A DNA stretch of 7,503 bases from Bacteroidota bacterium (GTDB lineage: Bacteria; Bacteroidota; Bacteroidia; Bacteroidales; Paludibacteraceae): contig JAKLIM010000172.1 in the NCBI GenBank assembly GCA_022709605.1, forward strand, positions 1 to 7,503, in the 5' to 3' direction. The position numbers and the translations under genes are program-made. Positions 1-6,520 of this stretch are shown here, one piece after another (positions within the stretch are counted from its first letter, which is position 1; every line of letters starts with the position of its first letter). Below the pieces are notes generated by a model. The model ran no database searches, was not told where the DNA came from, and saw nothing but the letters and a program-made list of their open reading frames with translations.

Positions 1-1033
1 AACCTTTATTGCCTGCGTCTTTTATAGTTACCGGACAAATAACATCCGTATTTTTACCACCTATCATATAATAAACTCTTGGTGAGTTTGAAGTTCCGGC
101 GCCATAACCGGCAAGAAACGCGTTGTCATCTTCGGCTTGTAATTCGCCAATACCATAGCAACGAGTGCCTGAAGCACCTGTTAAACCAGCACCCGATTTT
201 AATGTTAAGGATCTGTTCCAAAACAAAGAATCAGCTGTGGCAAAATTTGTATAATCCCAGGTTTTTGTAATGGGGAGTAATAAACCATAATAGCCGGGAG
301 CAACTCCTGACATTACGTATTGTTTAATAATCACATTTCCGGTAAAATTTTTCCAGTCAACAGTAACGCCACCTGCTTTATTTGTTCCCATCATGGTTCT
401 TTCGCCACCAACGGCTATTTCTAAATCACCATTTCCCGAAATCGGACTTGCAAAATAACTGTAACGTGAAACTTCAATTTTTGCAGTAACTCCATCTTTA
501 ATTTCAATGGGCACTTTGATGCTTGGATAACTACCTGAAGTAGTTGTAGCAAAGTTTGCTGTACCTCCTTCAAATACTAATTTAGAACCAAAAATATTGG
601 CGGTGGTTTGTTTTTCCATCATTAATTTTCCGTTTTTAATAATTGTTCCACCGGTCATTGTGTTTTTAACATCCATTACCAACAATCCTGTACCATCTTT
701 AATTAATGTACCAGTGCCAATAATACTATCGGTAGTGGTTGAAGTACTTCTTATCACATAAGTTTTGGTTGCATTTACATTAATATTATTGACTGTAATT
801 ACACCATTAATTTTCAAGGTGTCTGAACCTTCAATTGAAGTATCATCAAAAAGAGCCGAAGAACCTTCAGAAAATGTTTTGGGAAGTGGAATCGGAAAAG
901 CCGGATCCAGCCAGTTTGCAGTGCCATAATCCCAGATTTGATCAGTCTGGTTGCCATTCCATTTAAATGTGCTTTGCGAAAATATAACTGTTGATGCGAA
1001 CATTGCAACAATTAAAAGTGTAATTTTTTTCAT
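1..1033 (-). CDS. Secreted autotransporter-associated beta-strand repeat protein, C-terminus outside window
   Basis: The reading frame is open from the ATG at 1033 to the window edge, giving 344 residues and no stop. Residues 1-20 form a signal peptide (MKK, hydrophobic core, ending VIFSQ), so the product is exported. Residues 23-41 have the spaced tryptophans (KWNG, then IW and NW) common at the start of beta-helical secreted proteins. Residues 104-138 match the autotransporter-associated beta-strand repeat (PATR): GTGTLIKDGTGLLVM followed by TGGTIIKNGKL. A looser second unit lies at about 197-240 (ISGNGDLEI, then WKNFTGNVII). The rest is Gly/Thr/Ser-rich and beta-like. No catalytic domain is visible; a lyase or a sorting domain could follow in the missing part. 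It sits downstream of the GH105 hydrolase on the same strand, which suggests a role in polysaccharide use, but that is inference. The family call is fairly firm and the function is unknown. Confidence 0.8.
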   Translation of the reverse strand, partial: MKKITLLIVAMFASTVIFSQSTFKWNGNQTDQIWDYGTANWLDPAFPIPLPKTFSEGSSALFDDTSIEGSDTLKINGVITVNNINVNATKTYVIRSTSTTTDSIIGTGTLIKDGTGLLVMDVKNTMTGGTIIKNGKLMMEKQTTANIFGSKLVFEGGTANFATTTSGSYPSIKVPIEIKDGVTAKIEVSRYSYFASPISGNGDLEIAVGGERTMMGTNKAGGVTVDWKNFTGNVIIKQYVMSGVAPGYYGLLLPITKTWDYTNFATADSLFWNRSLTLKSGAGLTGASGTRCYGIGELQAEDDNAFLAGYGAGTSNSPRVYYMIGGKNTDVICPVTIKDAGNKG

Positions 1034-1069
1034 ATTATTTTTGTTATTTATAATTGAGTTTAATGCTTA

Positions 1070-1077
1070 CAAATTAA
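1070..1077 (-). promoter_or_regulatory. Possible -7 box of the beta-strand repeat gene
   Basis: On the minus strand this reads TTAATTTG, one mismatch from the Bacteroidota -7 consensus TAnnTTTG. A transcript starting about 7 nt further on would have a leader of roughly 30 nt, typical of this phylum. No convincing -33 TTG was found at the right distance, so the gene may instead be read through from the hydrolase upstream. Confidence 0.3.
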
Positions 1078-1197
1078 ACGATTTTTAATGCTAAGTACAC
1101 TAATAAATTTGACTGTAACACTTTCTTTTTTGATTTTTTTGGTGTTAAAGAGTAATATCTGTAGTCTCTTAATCAGAGAATTAGAACAAAGAGCAAT

Positions 1198-1213
1198 CCC
1201 GATAGCTATCGGG
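1198..1213. repeat. Perfect 16-bp palindrome, possible repeat element or weak terminator
   Basis: CCCGATAGCTATCGGG is an exact palindrome, extendable by one T-G pair, in an otherwise AT-rich gap. It begins 20 bp beyond the stop codon of the GH105 gene, so in that transcript it can fold into a 6-bp stem with an AGCT loop. No run of U follows on the minus strand, which argues against a classic intrinsic terminator. It may stabilise the 3' end of the transcript, partly terminate it, or be one copy of a dispersed intergenic palindrome. A genome-wide count would decide. Confidence 0.6.
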
Positions 1214-1233
1214 GCAAAGATGAAGGACAAAAA

Positions 1234-2721
1234 TTATTTTTCAAGTTCAATACATCCCATAATAAATGGTCCGGTGGCTTTTGCATCGTTATCCCGAATT
1301 CTTTCGCCAATATAATATTCGTAACTGCCATTGCGGTACGGGTTTCCGCCCAAACCGGCTACTGCACAGCATTTTGTTAATGTTAAAGTTCCATTTTTAC
1401 TTACAATAAGCAGATTATTTACAATCCCTTTGTGTGCTTTTTCTGAAATAATGCGGTACTTTTTATCAACATATCCTTTGTTTATTGCTTTGGCAATTGA
1501 ATACATACACATCGATGTAACGGATGCTTCTTCATAATTTCCCTTGCCTTCGGGCTTATCAACTACCTGAAACCAAAGTCCGTTTTTCGATTGGTATTTT
1601 CCCATGGCAATGGTCAGGTTTTGCACTATTGCTATTAATTCGGTTCTTCGCGGGTGATTTTCGGGTATAAAGTCGAGTGCATCCACTACAGCCATAAAAT
1701 ACCAACCAATGCTGCGACCCCAAAAGTTGGGCGAAAGTCCGGTCTGCTTATTTGCCCACAGTTGTTTTTTGCTTTCGTCCCAGGCGTGGTAATAAAGTCC
1801 GGTTTCCGGATTATAACATTTGCTGTGACACAATGTTATTTGATGAATGGCTTCGTCCAACCATTCGGGTTGGTTGAATTCTTTACCATATTGTGCTAAA
1901 AATGGCGATCCCATGTAAATACCATCGAGCCAAATTTGATGCTGATAAATAAGTTTATGCCAGTAACCACCTTCAAGCGTACGGGGATGATTTTTCATTT
2001 GATTGATTAAATTATCCATCGTTTTTTTGTATTTGCTTTCGCCGGTTTGCTTGTAAACGTCGAAAAGCACTTTCCCCGAATTTATGTAATCAATATTATA
2101 GGTTTCAACATGATATTCGTGAATTTTTCCATCCTCGGTTATCAGCGTATCAGCCCAGTTTTTTACGTAATCAAAATATCTTTTATCGCCGGTTTGTTTC
2201 CACATGTTGAGCATTGCCAAACTGCCCAAACCCTGCGAGTAACCGAAATACAATCGTTTTCCATGGTCGAGTTGCCAAGCTTCCGGAAATCTTTTCATTT
2301 CTGAATCGGCAAACCAGCGGGCATAACTTATATTGTTGAATGTATCGGTCCGAAATGGTTTTAAAACTGTACCGTTTTTTGTTAAAATGCTATCGTTTAA
2401 CACATTCCCGTAGCCGTATCGAACTGCTATGGGTTGATTTACCGAAGTTGACGAAAGTGTAATTTTGTTTTTTTGAACCAATATTTGAGTGGCAGGGTAA
2501 AATTTCTTATCCTTGCCGCAAATCATAAAATCAGATGAGCTTGCATTGCTTACAAATCCTCCTGAAGTGTTTGAAAAACTGATGATTATTCCGTTTTTAT
2601 TTGTTGATATTGAATTTACAATCGGAGAATTGATTACTTTTTTAGCCGAAAATGCTCTTTGTGCCGATATTAAATGAAGAATTATCAGCGCACCTATCAT
2701 TATTGAAGATTTAAAATTCAT
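1234..2721 (-). CDS. Exported GH105-family unsaturated uronyl hydrolase with N-terminal esterase-like beta domain
   Basis: The 495-residue product starts with a signal peptide (about residues 1-26, possible cuts after A20 or A26) and is therefore likely periplasmic or surface-exposed. Residues about 130-495 form the (alpha/alpha)6-type GH88/GH105 domain. Landmarks are YFGYSQGLGSLAML (158-171), HQIWLDGIYMGSPFLAQYG (261-279), YHAWDE (311-316), FWGRSIGWY (333-341), EEASVTSMCMYSIAKA (397-412) and a closing GPFIMGCIELEK. Asp267 in WLDG is the best candidate for the catalytic Asp of YteR-like enzymes. Family members remove the 4,5-unsaturated uronic acid left by polysaccharide lyases, typically on rhamnogalacturonan or ulvan-type oligosaccharides; the substrate here cannot be read. 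Residues about 32-126 resemble the C-terminal part of sialate O-acetylesterases (KKFYPA, PIAVRYGYGN, PFRTD), an unusual extra module. The start is supported by the signal peptide and a promoter about 35 bp upstream. Confidence 0.87.
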   Translation of the reverse strand: MNFKSSIMIGALIILHLISAQRAFSAKKVINSPIVNSISTNKNGIIISFSNTSGGFVSNASSSDFMICGKDKKFYPATQILVQKNKITLSSTSVNQPIAVRYGYGNVLNDSILTKNGTVLKPFRTDTFNNISYARWFADSEMKRFPEAWQLDHGKRLYFGYSQGLGSLAMLNMWKQTGDKRYFDYVKNWADTLITEDGKIHEYHVETYNIDYINSGKVLFDVYKQTGESKYKKTMDNLINQMKNHPRTLEGGYWHKLIYQHQIWLDGIYMGSPFLAQYGKEFNQPEWLDEAIHQITLCHSKCYNPETGLYYHAWDESKKQLWANKQTGLSPNFWGRSIGWYFMAVVDALDFIPENHPRRTELIAIVQNLTIAMGKYQSKNGLWFQVVDKPEGKGNYEEASVTSMCMYSIAKAINKGYVDKKYRIISEKAHKGIVNNLLIVSKNGTLTLTKCCAVAGLGGNPYRNGSYEYYIGERIRDNDAKATGPFIMGCIELEK

Positions 2722-2724
2722 ATC

Positions 2725-2744
2725 CGTTTTGTTTCGTTTTGTTT
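2725..2744 (-). repeat. Two tandem 10-bp units in the hydrolase mRNA leader
   Basis: On the minus strand AAACAAAACG occurs twice in direct succession, ending 3 bp before the hydrolase start codon. The leader has no Shine-Dalgarno site. A-rich unstructured leaders are usual for translation in this phylum, so the repeat may only reflect that composition. Confidence 0.5.
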
Positions 2745-2754
2745 AAAAAGTATA

Positions 2755-2762
2755 CAAAGATA
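2755..2762 (-). promoter_or_regulatory. -7 box of the GH105 hydrolase gene
   Basis: The minus strand reads TATCTTTG, a perfect match to TAnnTTTG. Transcription would begin near 2748, giving a leader of about 26 nt. The -33 region has only TTAG at a short distance, so the promoter may need an activator, as is common for carbohydrate-use genes. It faces the rarA promoter only a few bases away. Confidence 0.6.
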
Positions 2763-2768
2763 ATACTC

Positions 2769-2798
2769 TTTGTTTATGACTAAAAAATCTTACTTTTG
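2769..2798 (+). promoter_or_regulatory. Promoter of rarA
   Basis: TTTG at 2769-2772 and TACTTTTG at 2791-2798 match the Bacteroidota -33 and -7 elements with 18 bp between them. The expected transcription start lies near 2805, downstream of the in-frame TTG at 2770. This rules out the longer reading of rarA and supports the ATG at 2821. Confidence 0.75.
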
Positions 2799-2810
2799 TA
2801 CTCTTATAAA

Positions 2811-2815
2811 AAGGA
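2811..2815 (+). promoter_or_regulatory. Shine-Dalgarno site of rarA
   Basis: AAGGA lies 5 nt before the ATG at 2821. It is the only clear Shine-Dalgarno-like site before a gene in this window and it fixes the start of rarA. Confidence 0.65.
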
Positions 2816-2820
2816 AAAAT

Positions 2821-4089
2821 ATGCAACCATTAGCCGAAAGATTACGACCAAAAACGCTCGACGATTACATTGGTCAAAAGCATTTGGTGGGAGAAAAAGC
2901 CATTCTCCGACAGATGATTGAGTCCGGTCACATTGCTTCGTTTATACTTTGGGGACCTCCCGGAGTAGGTAAAACCACGCTTGCCAAAATTATTGCCAAT
3001 AAGTTGGACCGCCCTTTTTATACCCTGAGCGCCGTAAGTTCAGGTGTGAAAGATGTGCGTGAAGTGATCGAAAAAGCGAAATCGAACCGTTTTTTTTCGC
3101 AGGGTGGAAATCCGATACTTTTCATTGATGAAATTCATCGTTTCAGTAAATCACAGCAGGATTCGCTGCTTGGAGCTGTCGAAAATGGTACTGTAACCCT
3201 GATTGGTGCTACAACCGAAAATCCATCGTTCGAAGTGATTACACCTTTGCTCTCGCGCTGTCAGGTTTATGTGCTCAAACCGCTCGATGATAAAGATTTG
3301 ATGGACCTGGCTAACCGTGCCATTGCGACCGATATTGAGTTGAAAGACCGTACGTTTGTGTTCGACGAAACGGAAGCTTTGATGCGTTTTGCGGGTGGCG
3401 ATGCGCGCAAATTGTTGAATATCATTGAACTGGTTTTTAATTCTGATCCGTCGGACACAGTTCATTTTACCAACGAAATTGTTACCGAACGGTTGCAACA
3501 AAACCCGATGGCTTACGATAAAGATGGCGAAATGCATTACGATATCATCTCTGCATTTATAAAATCGATACGCGGAAGTGAGCCGGATGCCGCCATTTAC
3601 TGGCTTGCGCGTATGGTTGCGGGAGGCGAAGACCCGAAATTTATAGCCCGCCGGTTGGTCATGTCGGCAGCAGAAGACATAGGTTTGGCCAATCCAAATG
3701 CATTGTTGCTTGCCAATAATTGTTTCGATGCGTTACATAAAATTGGTTGGCCCGAAGGTAGAATTATTTTGGCTCAAACAACTATTTATCTGGCTTCGTC
3801 ACCCAAAAGCAATTCGGCTTATCTGGCCATCGAAAAAGCACTGGCATTAGTTGAACGTACGGGAAATTTGCCTGTACCATTGCATTTGCGCAATTCGCCA
3901 ACAAAACTGATGAAGAATCTGAATTACGGGAAAAATTACAAATATGCACACGATTATCCCAATAATTTTGTGGAATTACAGTTTTTACCGGACGAATTGA
4001 TGCAAGAAAGAATATGGAAAGTTCAGGAAAATCCGACTGAAAAAAAACTGGGAGAATGGCTCAGGATGTTGTGGAAAGGAAGGTTCTAA
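2821..4089 (+). CDS. rarA: Replication-associated recombination protein A, AAA+ ATPase
   Basis: RarA (MgsA) is the bacterial relative of eukaryotic WRNIP1/Mgs1, a clamp-loader-like ATPase acting at stalled replication forks. The 422-residue product shows the full family pattern. It opens with PLAERLRPKTLDDYIGQ, then has Walker A GPPGVGKT (45-52), Walker B ILFIDEIHRF (99-108), sensor 1 GATTEN (129-134), the arginine finger LLSR (143-146) and sensor 2 GGDARKLLN (192-200). After DKDGEMHYD (233-241) come the C-terminal helical and tetramerisation regions, including RGSEPDAAIYWLARM and AAEDIGLANP. Length is close to the roughly 447 residues of the E. coli protein. An in-frame TTG at 2770 would add 17 residues, but it overlaps the -33 promoter element, and homologues begin at the MxPLAERLRP position. 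The gene appears monocistronic: its right neighbour has its own promoter. Confidence 0.96.
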   Translation: MQPLAERLRPKTLDDYIGQKHLVGEKAILRQMIESGHIASFILWGPPGVGKTTLAKIIANKLDRPFYTLSAVSSGVKDVREVIEKAKSNRFFSQGGNPILFIDEIHRFSKSQQDSLLGAVENGTVTLIGATTENPSFEVITPLLSRCQVYVLKPLDDKDLMDLANRAIATDIELKDRTFVFDETEALMRFAGGDARKLLNIIELVFNSDPSDTVHFTNEIVTERLQQNPMAYDKDGEMHYDIISAFIKSIRGSEPDAAIYWLARMVAGGEDPKFIARRLVMSAAEDIGLANPNALLLANNCFDALHKIGWPEGRIILAQTTIYLASSPKSNSAYLAIEKALALVERTGNLPVPLHLRNSPTKLMKNLNYGKNYKYAHDYPNNFVELQFLPDELMQERIWKVQENPTEKKLGEWLRMLWKGRF

Positions 4090-4164
4090 AAGGGTTTTCA
4101 TTTTTCAAAAATATCTTTTTTAATTTTTATACAAATTATGTCATAAATTTTTTGCTGAAATATT

Positions 4165-4193
4165 TTTGACTATTGAAAATTATTGTATATTTG
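4165..4193 (+). promoter_or_regulatory. Promoter of the coiled-coil protein gene
   Basis: TATATTTG at 4186-4193 is a perfect TAnnTTTG box. TTTG at 4165-4168 is a candidate -33 element, though the 17-bp spacing is slightly short. The start near 4200 would give a leader of about 44 nt, very A/T-rich and without a Shine-Dalgarno site. The rest of the 154-bp gap after rarA shows no convincing terminator. Confidence 0.6.
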
Positions 4194-4243
4194 TAAATAT
4201 TTTAATATCAAAAAATAACCAATAACTATTAAAAATTAAGATT

Positions 4244-5050
4244 ATGAAAACAAATTTTACAGCGCTTATTACTTTCCTTATCGTTTTCTCATTAAGTCAA
4301 ATTGTTGCAGGTCAGTCATTAACACAATCCCCCATTATTACAGTTCAGGCTCAGGAAGTTCAGGATTCAATTATTCCGGTTGAAGCTATCGAATCGAATA
4401 TTAAAACAATTGTTGATGAAGTTCCGGCCGAACAATTAGATTTTAGGCTTTTCAAAAACATCGATGTTGATTCACTTGTTCGACAAAAAAGTGATTTAGA
4501 TCAATATCTGAAGGAAATTTCAGCCATGGAAGATGTTATTAAATTAAATTTCAAAGAGTTTAATAAACAAAACGACTTCGTGAAAAATGAAATTAAGCTG
4601 GTCGAATCTGATTATAAACTGTCAAGTCAAAAGCGAAAAATGCTAAAGACAGATGAAAAATTGATGAAGCAGGAAAAAAAATTGAGAGACAAAGAGATTA
4701 AAGCATTTAAAGCTGAAAGAAAAGCATTTGATAAAACGTCAAAAAATATGAATCAAGACGAAAAAGATGCCCGTTTATTGCGGTTTATGGATAACGAAGC
4801 CCGGATTGAACGATCGAATAATGATTGGTTAAGAAAGCAGGAAGTAATAAAAAACAACCTGGATATAATTTCTCAAAACGAAGAAAAAATTAAACGCAGA
4901 GATGTTGATATTACGAACAGATACAAAGAATTAGACCGCTACAAAGCATCATTGAAATTAAAACAAAAGCAATTAAGTGTTGAAAAAAAGCAGGTGCAGT
5001 TAGAAATGAAAAAGGCCAAATTGGATATGAAGGTGGCAAATCAGAAATAA
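4244..5050 (+). CDS. Exported coiled-coil protein of unknown function
   Basis: I do not recognise a named family. The 268-residue product begins with a clear signal peptide (MKTNF, a hydrophobic core to about residue 20, then VAG before Q24), so it should reach the periplasm or beyond. The cut region has no lipobox cysteine, and the protein has no cysteine at all. Residues about 25-75 are an acidic, Val/Ile-rich linker. From about 75 to the end it is highly charged (K, E, D, Q) with regularly spaced hydrophobic residues and almost no Gly or Pro, indicating long helices or a coiled coil; stretches such as KQEKKLRDKEIKAFKAERK are typical. A periplasmic adaptor, a chaperone-like or a cell-envelope structural role is possible, but nothing fixes it. 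Its base composition is more AT-rich than rarA. It has its own promoter and is followed by the separate trp promoter, so it is probably transcribed alone. Confidence 0.82.
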   Translation: MKTNFTALITFLIVFSLSQIVAGQSLTQSPIITVQAQEVQDSIIPVEAIESNIKTIVDEVPAEQLDFRLFKNIDVDSLVRQKSDLDQYLKEISAMEDVIKLNFKEFNKQNDFVKNEIKLVESDYKLSSQKRKMLKTDEKLMKQEKKLRDKEIKAFKAERKAFDKTSKNMNQDEKDARLLRFMDNEARIERSNNDWLRKQEVIKNNLDIISQNEEKIKRRDVDITNRYKELDRYKASLKLKQKQLSVEKKQVQLEMKKAKLDMKVANQK

Positions 5051-5075
5051 TTTTATAAAAATATTGACACAATTA

Positions 5076-5106
5076 TTGCACAAATAAAATTAATTTATCA
5101 TCTTTG
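5076..5106 (+). promoter_or_regulatory. Promoter of the trp operon
   Basis: TTG at 5076-5078 and CATCTTTG at 5099-5106 are 20 bp apart, the favoured Bacteroidota spacing; the -7 box has one mismatch to TAnnTTTG. Transcription would begin near 5113, about 18 nt before the leader-peptide ATG. That is where the promoter of an attenuated operon should be. Confidence 0.65.
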
Positions 5107-5130
5107 TACCCGAAAATAAATCAAAAAGAA

Positions 5131-5187
5131 ATGAACTCAATAATGACAATTAATAAATTTTGGTGGTGGCACTTGCAGATTAGCTAA
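5131..5187 (+). CDS. trpL: trp operon leader peptide with three tandem Trp codons
   Basis: This 18-codon frame reads MNSIMTINKFWWWHLQIS and ends in TAA. Three consecutive TGG codons at 5161-5169 are far beyond chance in so short a frame, and the gene sits directly between the trp promoter and a strong terminator ahead of trpB. The peptide itself probably has no function. Its translation senses charged tRNA-Trp: ribosomes pause at the TGG run when tryptophan is scarce. A second in-frame ATG at 5143 could also serve as the start and would keep all Trp codons. The purine run AAAAAGAA just before 5131 favours the first ATG. It was found by reading the sequence, being too short for ordinary gene calling. 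Confidence 0.88.
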   Translation: MNSIMTINKFWWWHLQIS

Positions 5188-5265
5188 TCCGTGAGATGTA
5201 ACACCTGTGTATATTGTCAATTAAAAAAAGATATAACAAAAAGGCTTGTCGGACTCACGATAAGC
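5183..5265 (+). promoter_or_regulatory. Candidate antiterminator pairing of the trp attenuator
   Basis: CGTGAG at 5190-5195 is complementary to CTCACG at 5254-5259. The helix can extend, with one bulge and one mismatch, by pairing GCT (5183-5185) with AGC (5263-5265). It would take bases from the 3' arm of the terminator stem. A ribosome stalled on the Trp codons ends near 5180 and leaves this segment free, whereas a ribosome at the stop codon (5185-5187) covers it. A further possible pairing, TGACAAT (5144-5150) with ATTGTCA (5213-5219), would enclose the Trp codons. The pairings were found by eye and not energy-scored. Confidence 0.55.
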
Positions 5266-5272
5266 CTTTTTT
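5238..5272 (+). terminator. Intrinsic terminator (attenuator) upstream of trpB
   Basis: The arms AAAAAGGCTT (5238-5247) and AAGCCTTTTT (5262-5271) pair fully. The stem continues inward through a G-U pair and three more pairs (TCG with CGA) to a 6-nt loop, GACTCA, and the 3' side ends in a U run. It lies between the leader peptide and trpB, 57 nt before the trpB start, so it should decide whether the operon is transcribed. Confidence 0.9.
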
Positions 5273-5274
5273 AT

Positions 5275-5317
5275 TTACAATTTGTTCATTTACGATTTAC
5301 TATTTTTTACTAATTAC
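5275..5317 (+). repeat. Loose TTAC-repeat tract before trpB
   Basis: TTAC occurs five times in 43 bp (5275, 5290, 5297, 5307 and 5314), mostly followed by AAT, GAT or TAT. The tract fills the space between the attenuator and the trpB start and offers no Shine-Dalgarno site. It may be low-complexity filler or an unstructured leader that keeps the trpB start accessible. Confidence 0.35.
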
Positions 5318-5329
5318 TTGTAACAGATT

Positions 5330-6520
5330 ATGGATTACTCAATAGATAACAACGGCTATTACGGCAACTTCGGCGGAGCTTATATCCCCGAAATTTTGCA
5401 CGGAACAGTGGAGCGATTAAAAGAAGCTTTTTACGCAATCAAAGAGGATGCAATGTTTAAAGCTGAATATTATGAACTGCTCAAAAACTATGTAGGTCGC
5501 CCGTCGCCATTGTATTTTGCAAAACGTTTGTCAGCCGAATACGGCACAAACGTTTACCTGAAACGTGAAGACTTGAACCATACCGGTGCGCATAAAATCA
5601 ACAATGCACTGGGACAGATTTTGTTGGCAAAACGTATGGGCAAAACCCGCATTATTGCCGAAACAGGAGCCGGACAACATGGTGTGGCTACTGCTACTGC
5701 TTGTGCGTTGATGGGTTTGGAATGTATCGTGTTTATGGGTAAAACGGATGTGGAACGTCAGTTTTTGAATGTACAAAAAATGCGCATGTTGGGCGCCACG
5801 GTGGAGCCTGTAACCAGTGGAAACTGGACACTGAAAGATGCTACCAACGAAGCGATACGTTATTGGTGTTCAAATCCGGATTCGTTTTATATTATCGGTT
5901 CTACTGTTGGACCGCATCCTTATCCCGATATGGTTGGATTTTTCCAATCTGTTATCAGCGAAGAAATTAAATGGCAATTACAGGAACAAATTGGTCGTGA
6001 TTATCCTGATTATCTGATGGCTTGTGTAGGTGGTGGAAGTAACGCTATGGGAACTTACTATCATTACATAAATGATGAACGCGTAAAAATCATCTCTGCT
6101 GAAGCAGGTGGATTGGGAGTTGAAAGCGGCGAAACTGCAGCAACAATAAGCATTGGAACCGTTGGAATTATTCACGGTTTCCGCACTTTGTTGATGCAGG
6201 ACGAGGATGGTCAAATAACAGAGCCTTACTCTATTTCTGCCGGATTGGATTACCCGGGTATTGGACCGGCGCATGCTTATTTCGCACAGGTTGGTCGCAC
6301 CAAGGTGCACGCCATCAATGATGATGAAGCGCTCGATGCTGCCTTTGAACTAACCCGATTGGAAGGAATTATTCCGGCCATTGAATCGGCACATGCATTG
6401 GCACTCTTGAAAAAAGAAAAAGACACTTTTAAACCGGATGATATTGTGGTGCTCACAGTCTCGGGTAGGGGAGATAAGGATATGGATACTTATGTGAAAT
6501 ATTTTAAATCTGCCCCCTAA
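5330..6520 (+). CDS. trpB: Tryptophan synthase beta subunit
   Basis: TrpB joins indole and L-serine to make L-tryptophan using pyridoxal phosphate, normally in an alpha2-beta2 complex with TrpA. The 396-residue length is standard for the usual TrpB1 type. Visible landmarks are NGYYGNFGGAYIPE (8-21), GRPSPLYFAKRLS (56-68), the PLP lysine Lys89 in NHTGAHKINNALGQ (83-96), the catalytic Glu111 in ETGAGQHG (111-118), the PLP-phosphate loop GGGSNAMG (234-241), GLDYPGIGP (305-313) and SGRGDKD (378-384). No key residue is missing. It is the first structural gene of the operon, followed by trpE, an order familiar from Bacteroidota where trpA comes last. Expression should be set by the leader-peptide attenuator upstream. 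The last residues and the TAA stop are encoded inside a G/C-tract repeat, so the extreme C-terminus (SAP) comes from the repeat. Confidence 0.98.
   Translation: MDYSIDNNGYYGNFGGAYIPEILHGTVERLKEAFYAIKEDAMFKAEYYELLKNYVGRPSPLYFAKRLSAEYGTNVYLKREDLNHTGAHKINNALGQILLAKRMGKTRIIAETGAGQHGVATATACALMGLECIVFMGKTDVERQFLNVQKMRMLGATVEPVTSGNWTLKDATNEAIRYWCSNPDSFYIIGSTVGPHPYPDMVGFFQSVISEEIKWQLQEQIGRDYPDYLMACVGGGSNAMGTYYHYINDERVKIISAEAGGLGVESGETAATISIGTVGIIHGFRTLLMQDEDGQITEPYSISAGLDYPGIGPAHAYFAQVGRTKVHAINDDEALDAAFELTRLEGIIPAIESAHALALLKKEKDTFKPDDIVVLTVSGRGDKDMDTYVKYFKSAP

Noticed and set aside
814..1011. Minus-strand open frame of 65 codons
   Set aside because: It overlaps, in another frame, the beta-strand repeat protein, whose frame has a signal peptide and a recognisable repeat.
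1088..1315. Plus-strand open frame of 75 codons starting in the intergenic gap
   Set aside because: It runs antisense into the GH105 gene, has no promoter or family signal, and its hydrophobic start reflects T-rich intergenic DNA.
2770..2820. N-terminal extension of RarA from an in-frame TTG
   Set aside because: It overlaps the promoter elements, and family members begin at the MxPLAERLRP position; a Shine-Dalgarno site precedes ATG 2821.
3151..3537. Minus-strand open frame of 128 codons
   Set aside because: It lies wholly antisense within rarA and its translation shows no family pattern.
4090..4164. Terminator after rarA
   Set aside because: A/T runs allow only weak pairing with tiny loops; no G/C stem precedes a U run.
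5978..6310. Minus-strand open frame of 110 codons
   Set aside because: It is antisense within trpB, a shadow of conserved coding sequence.
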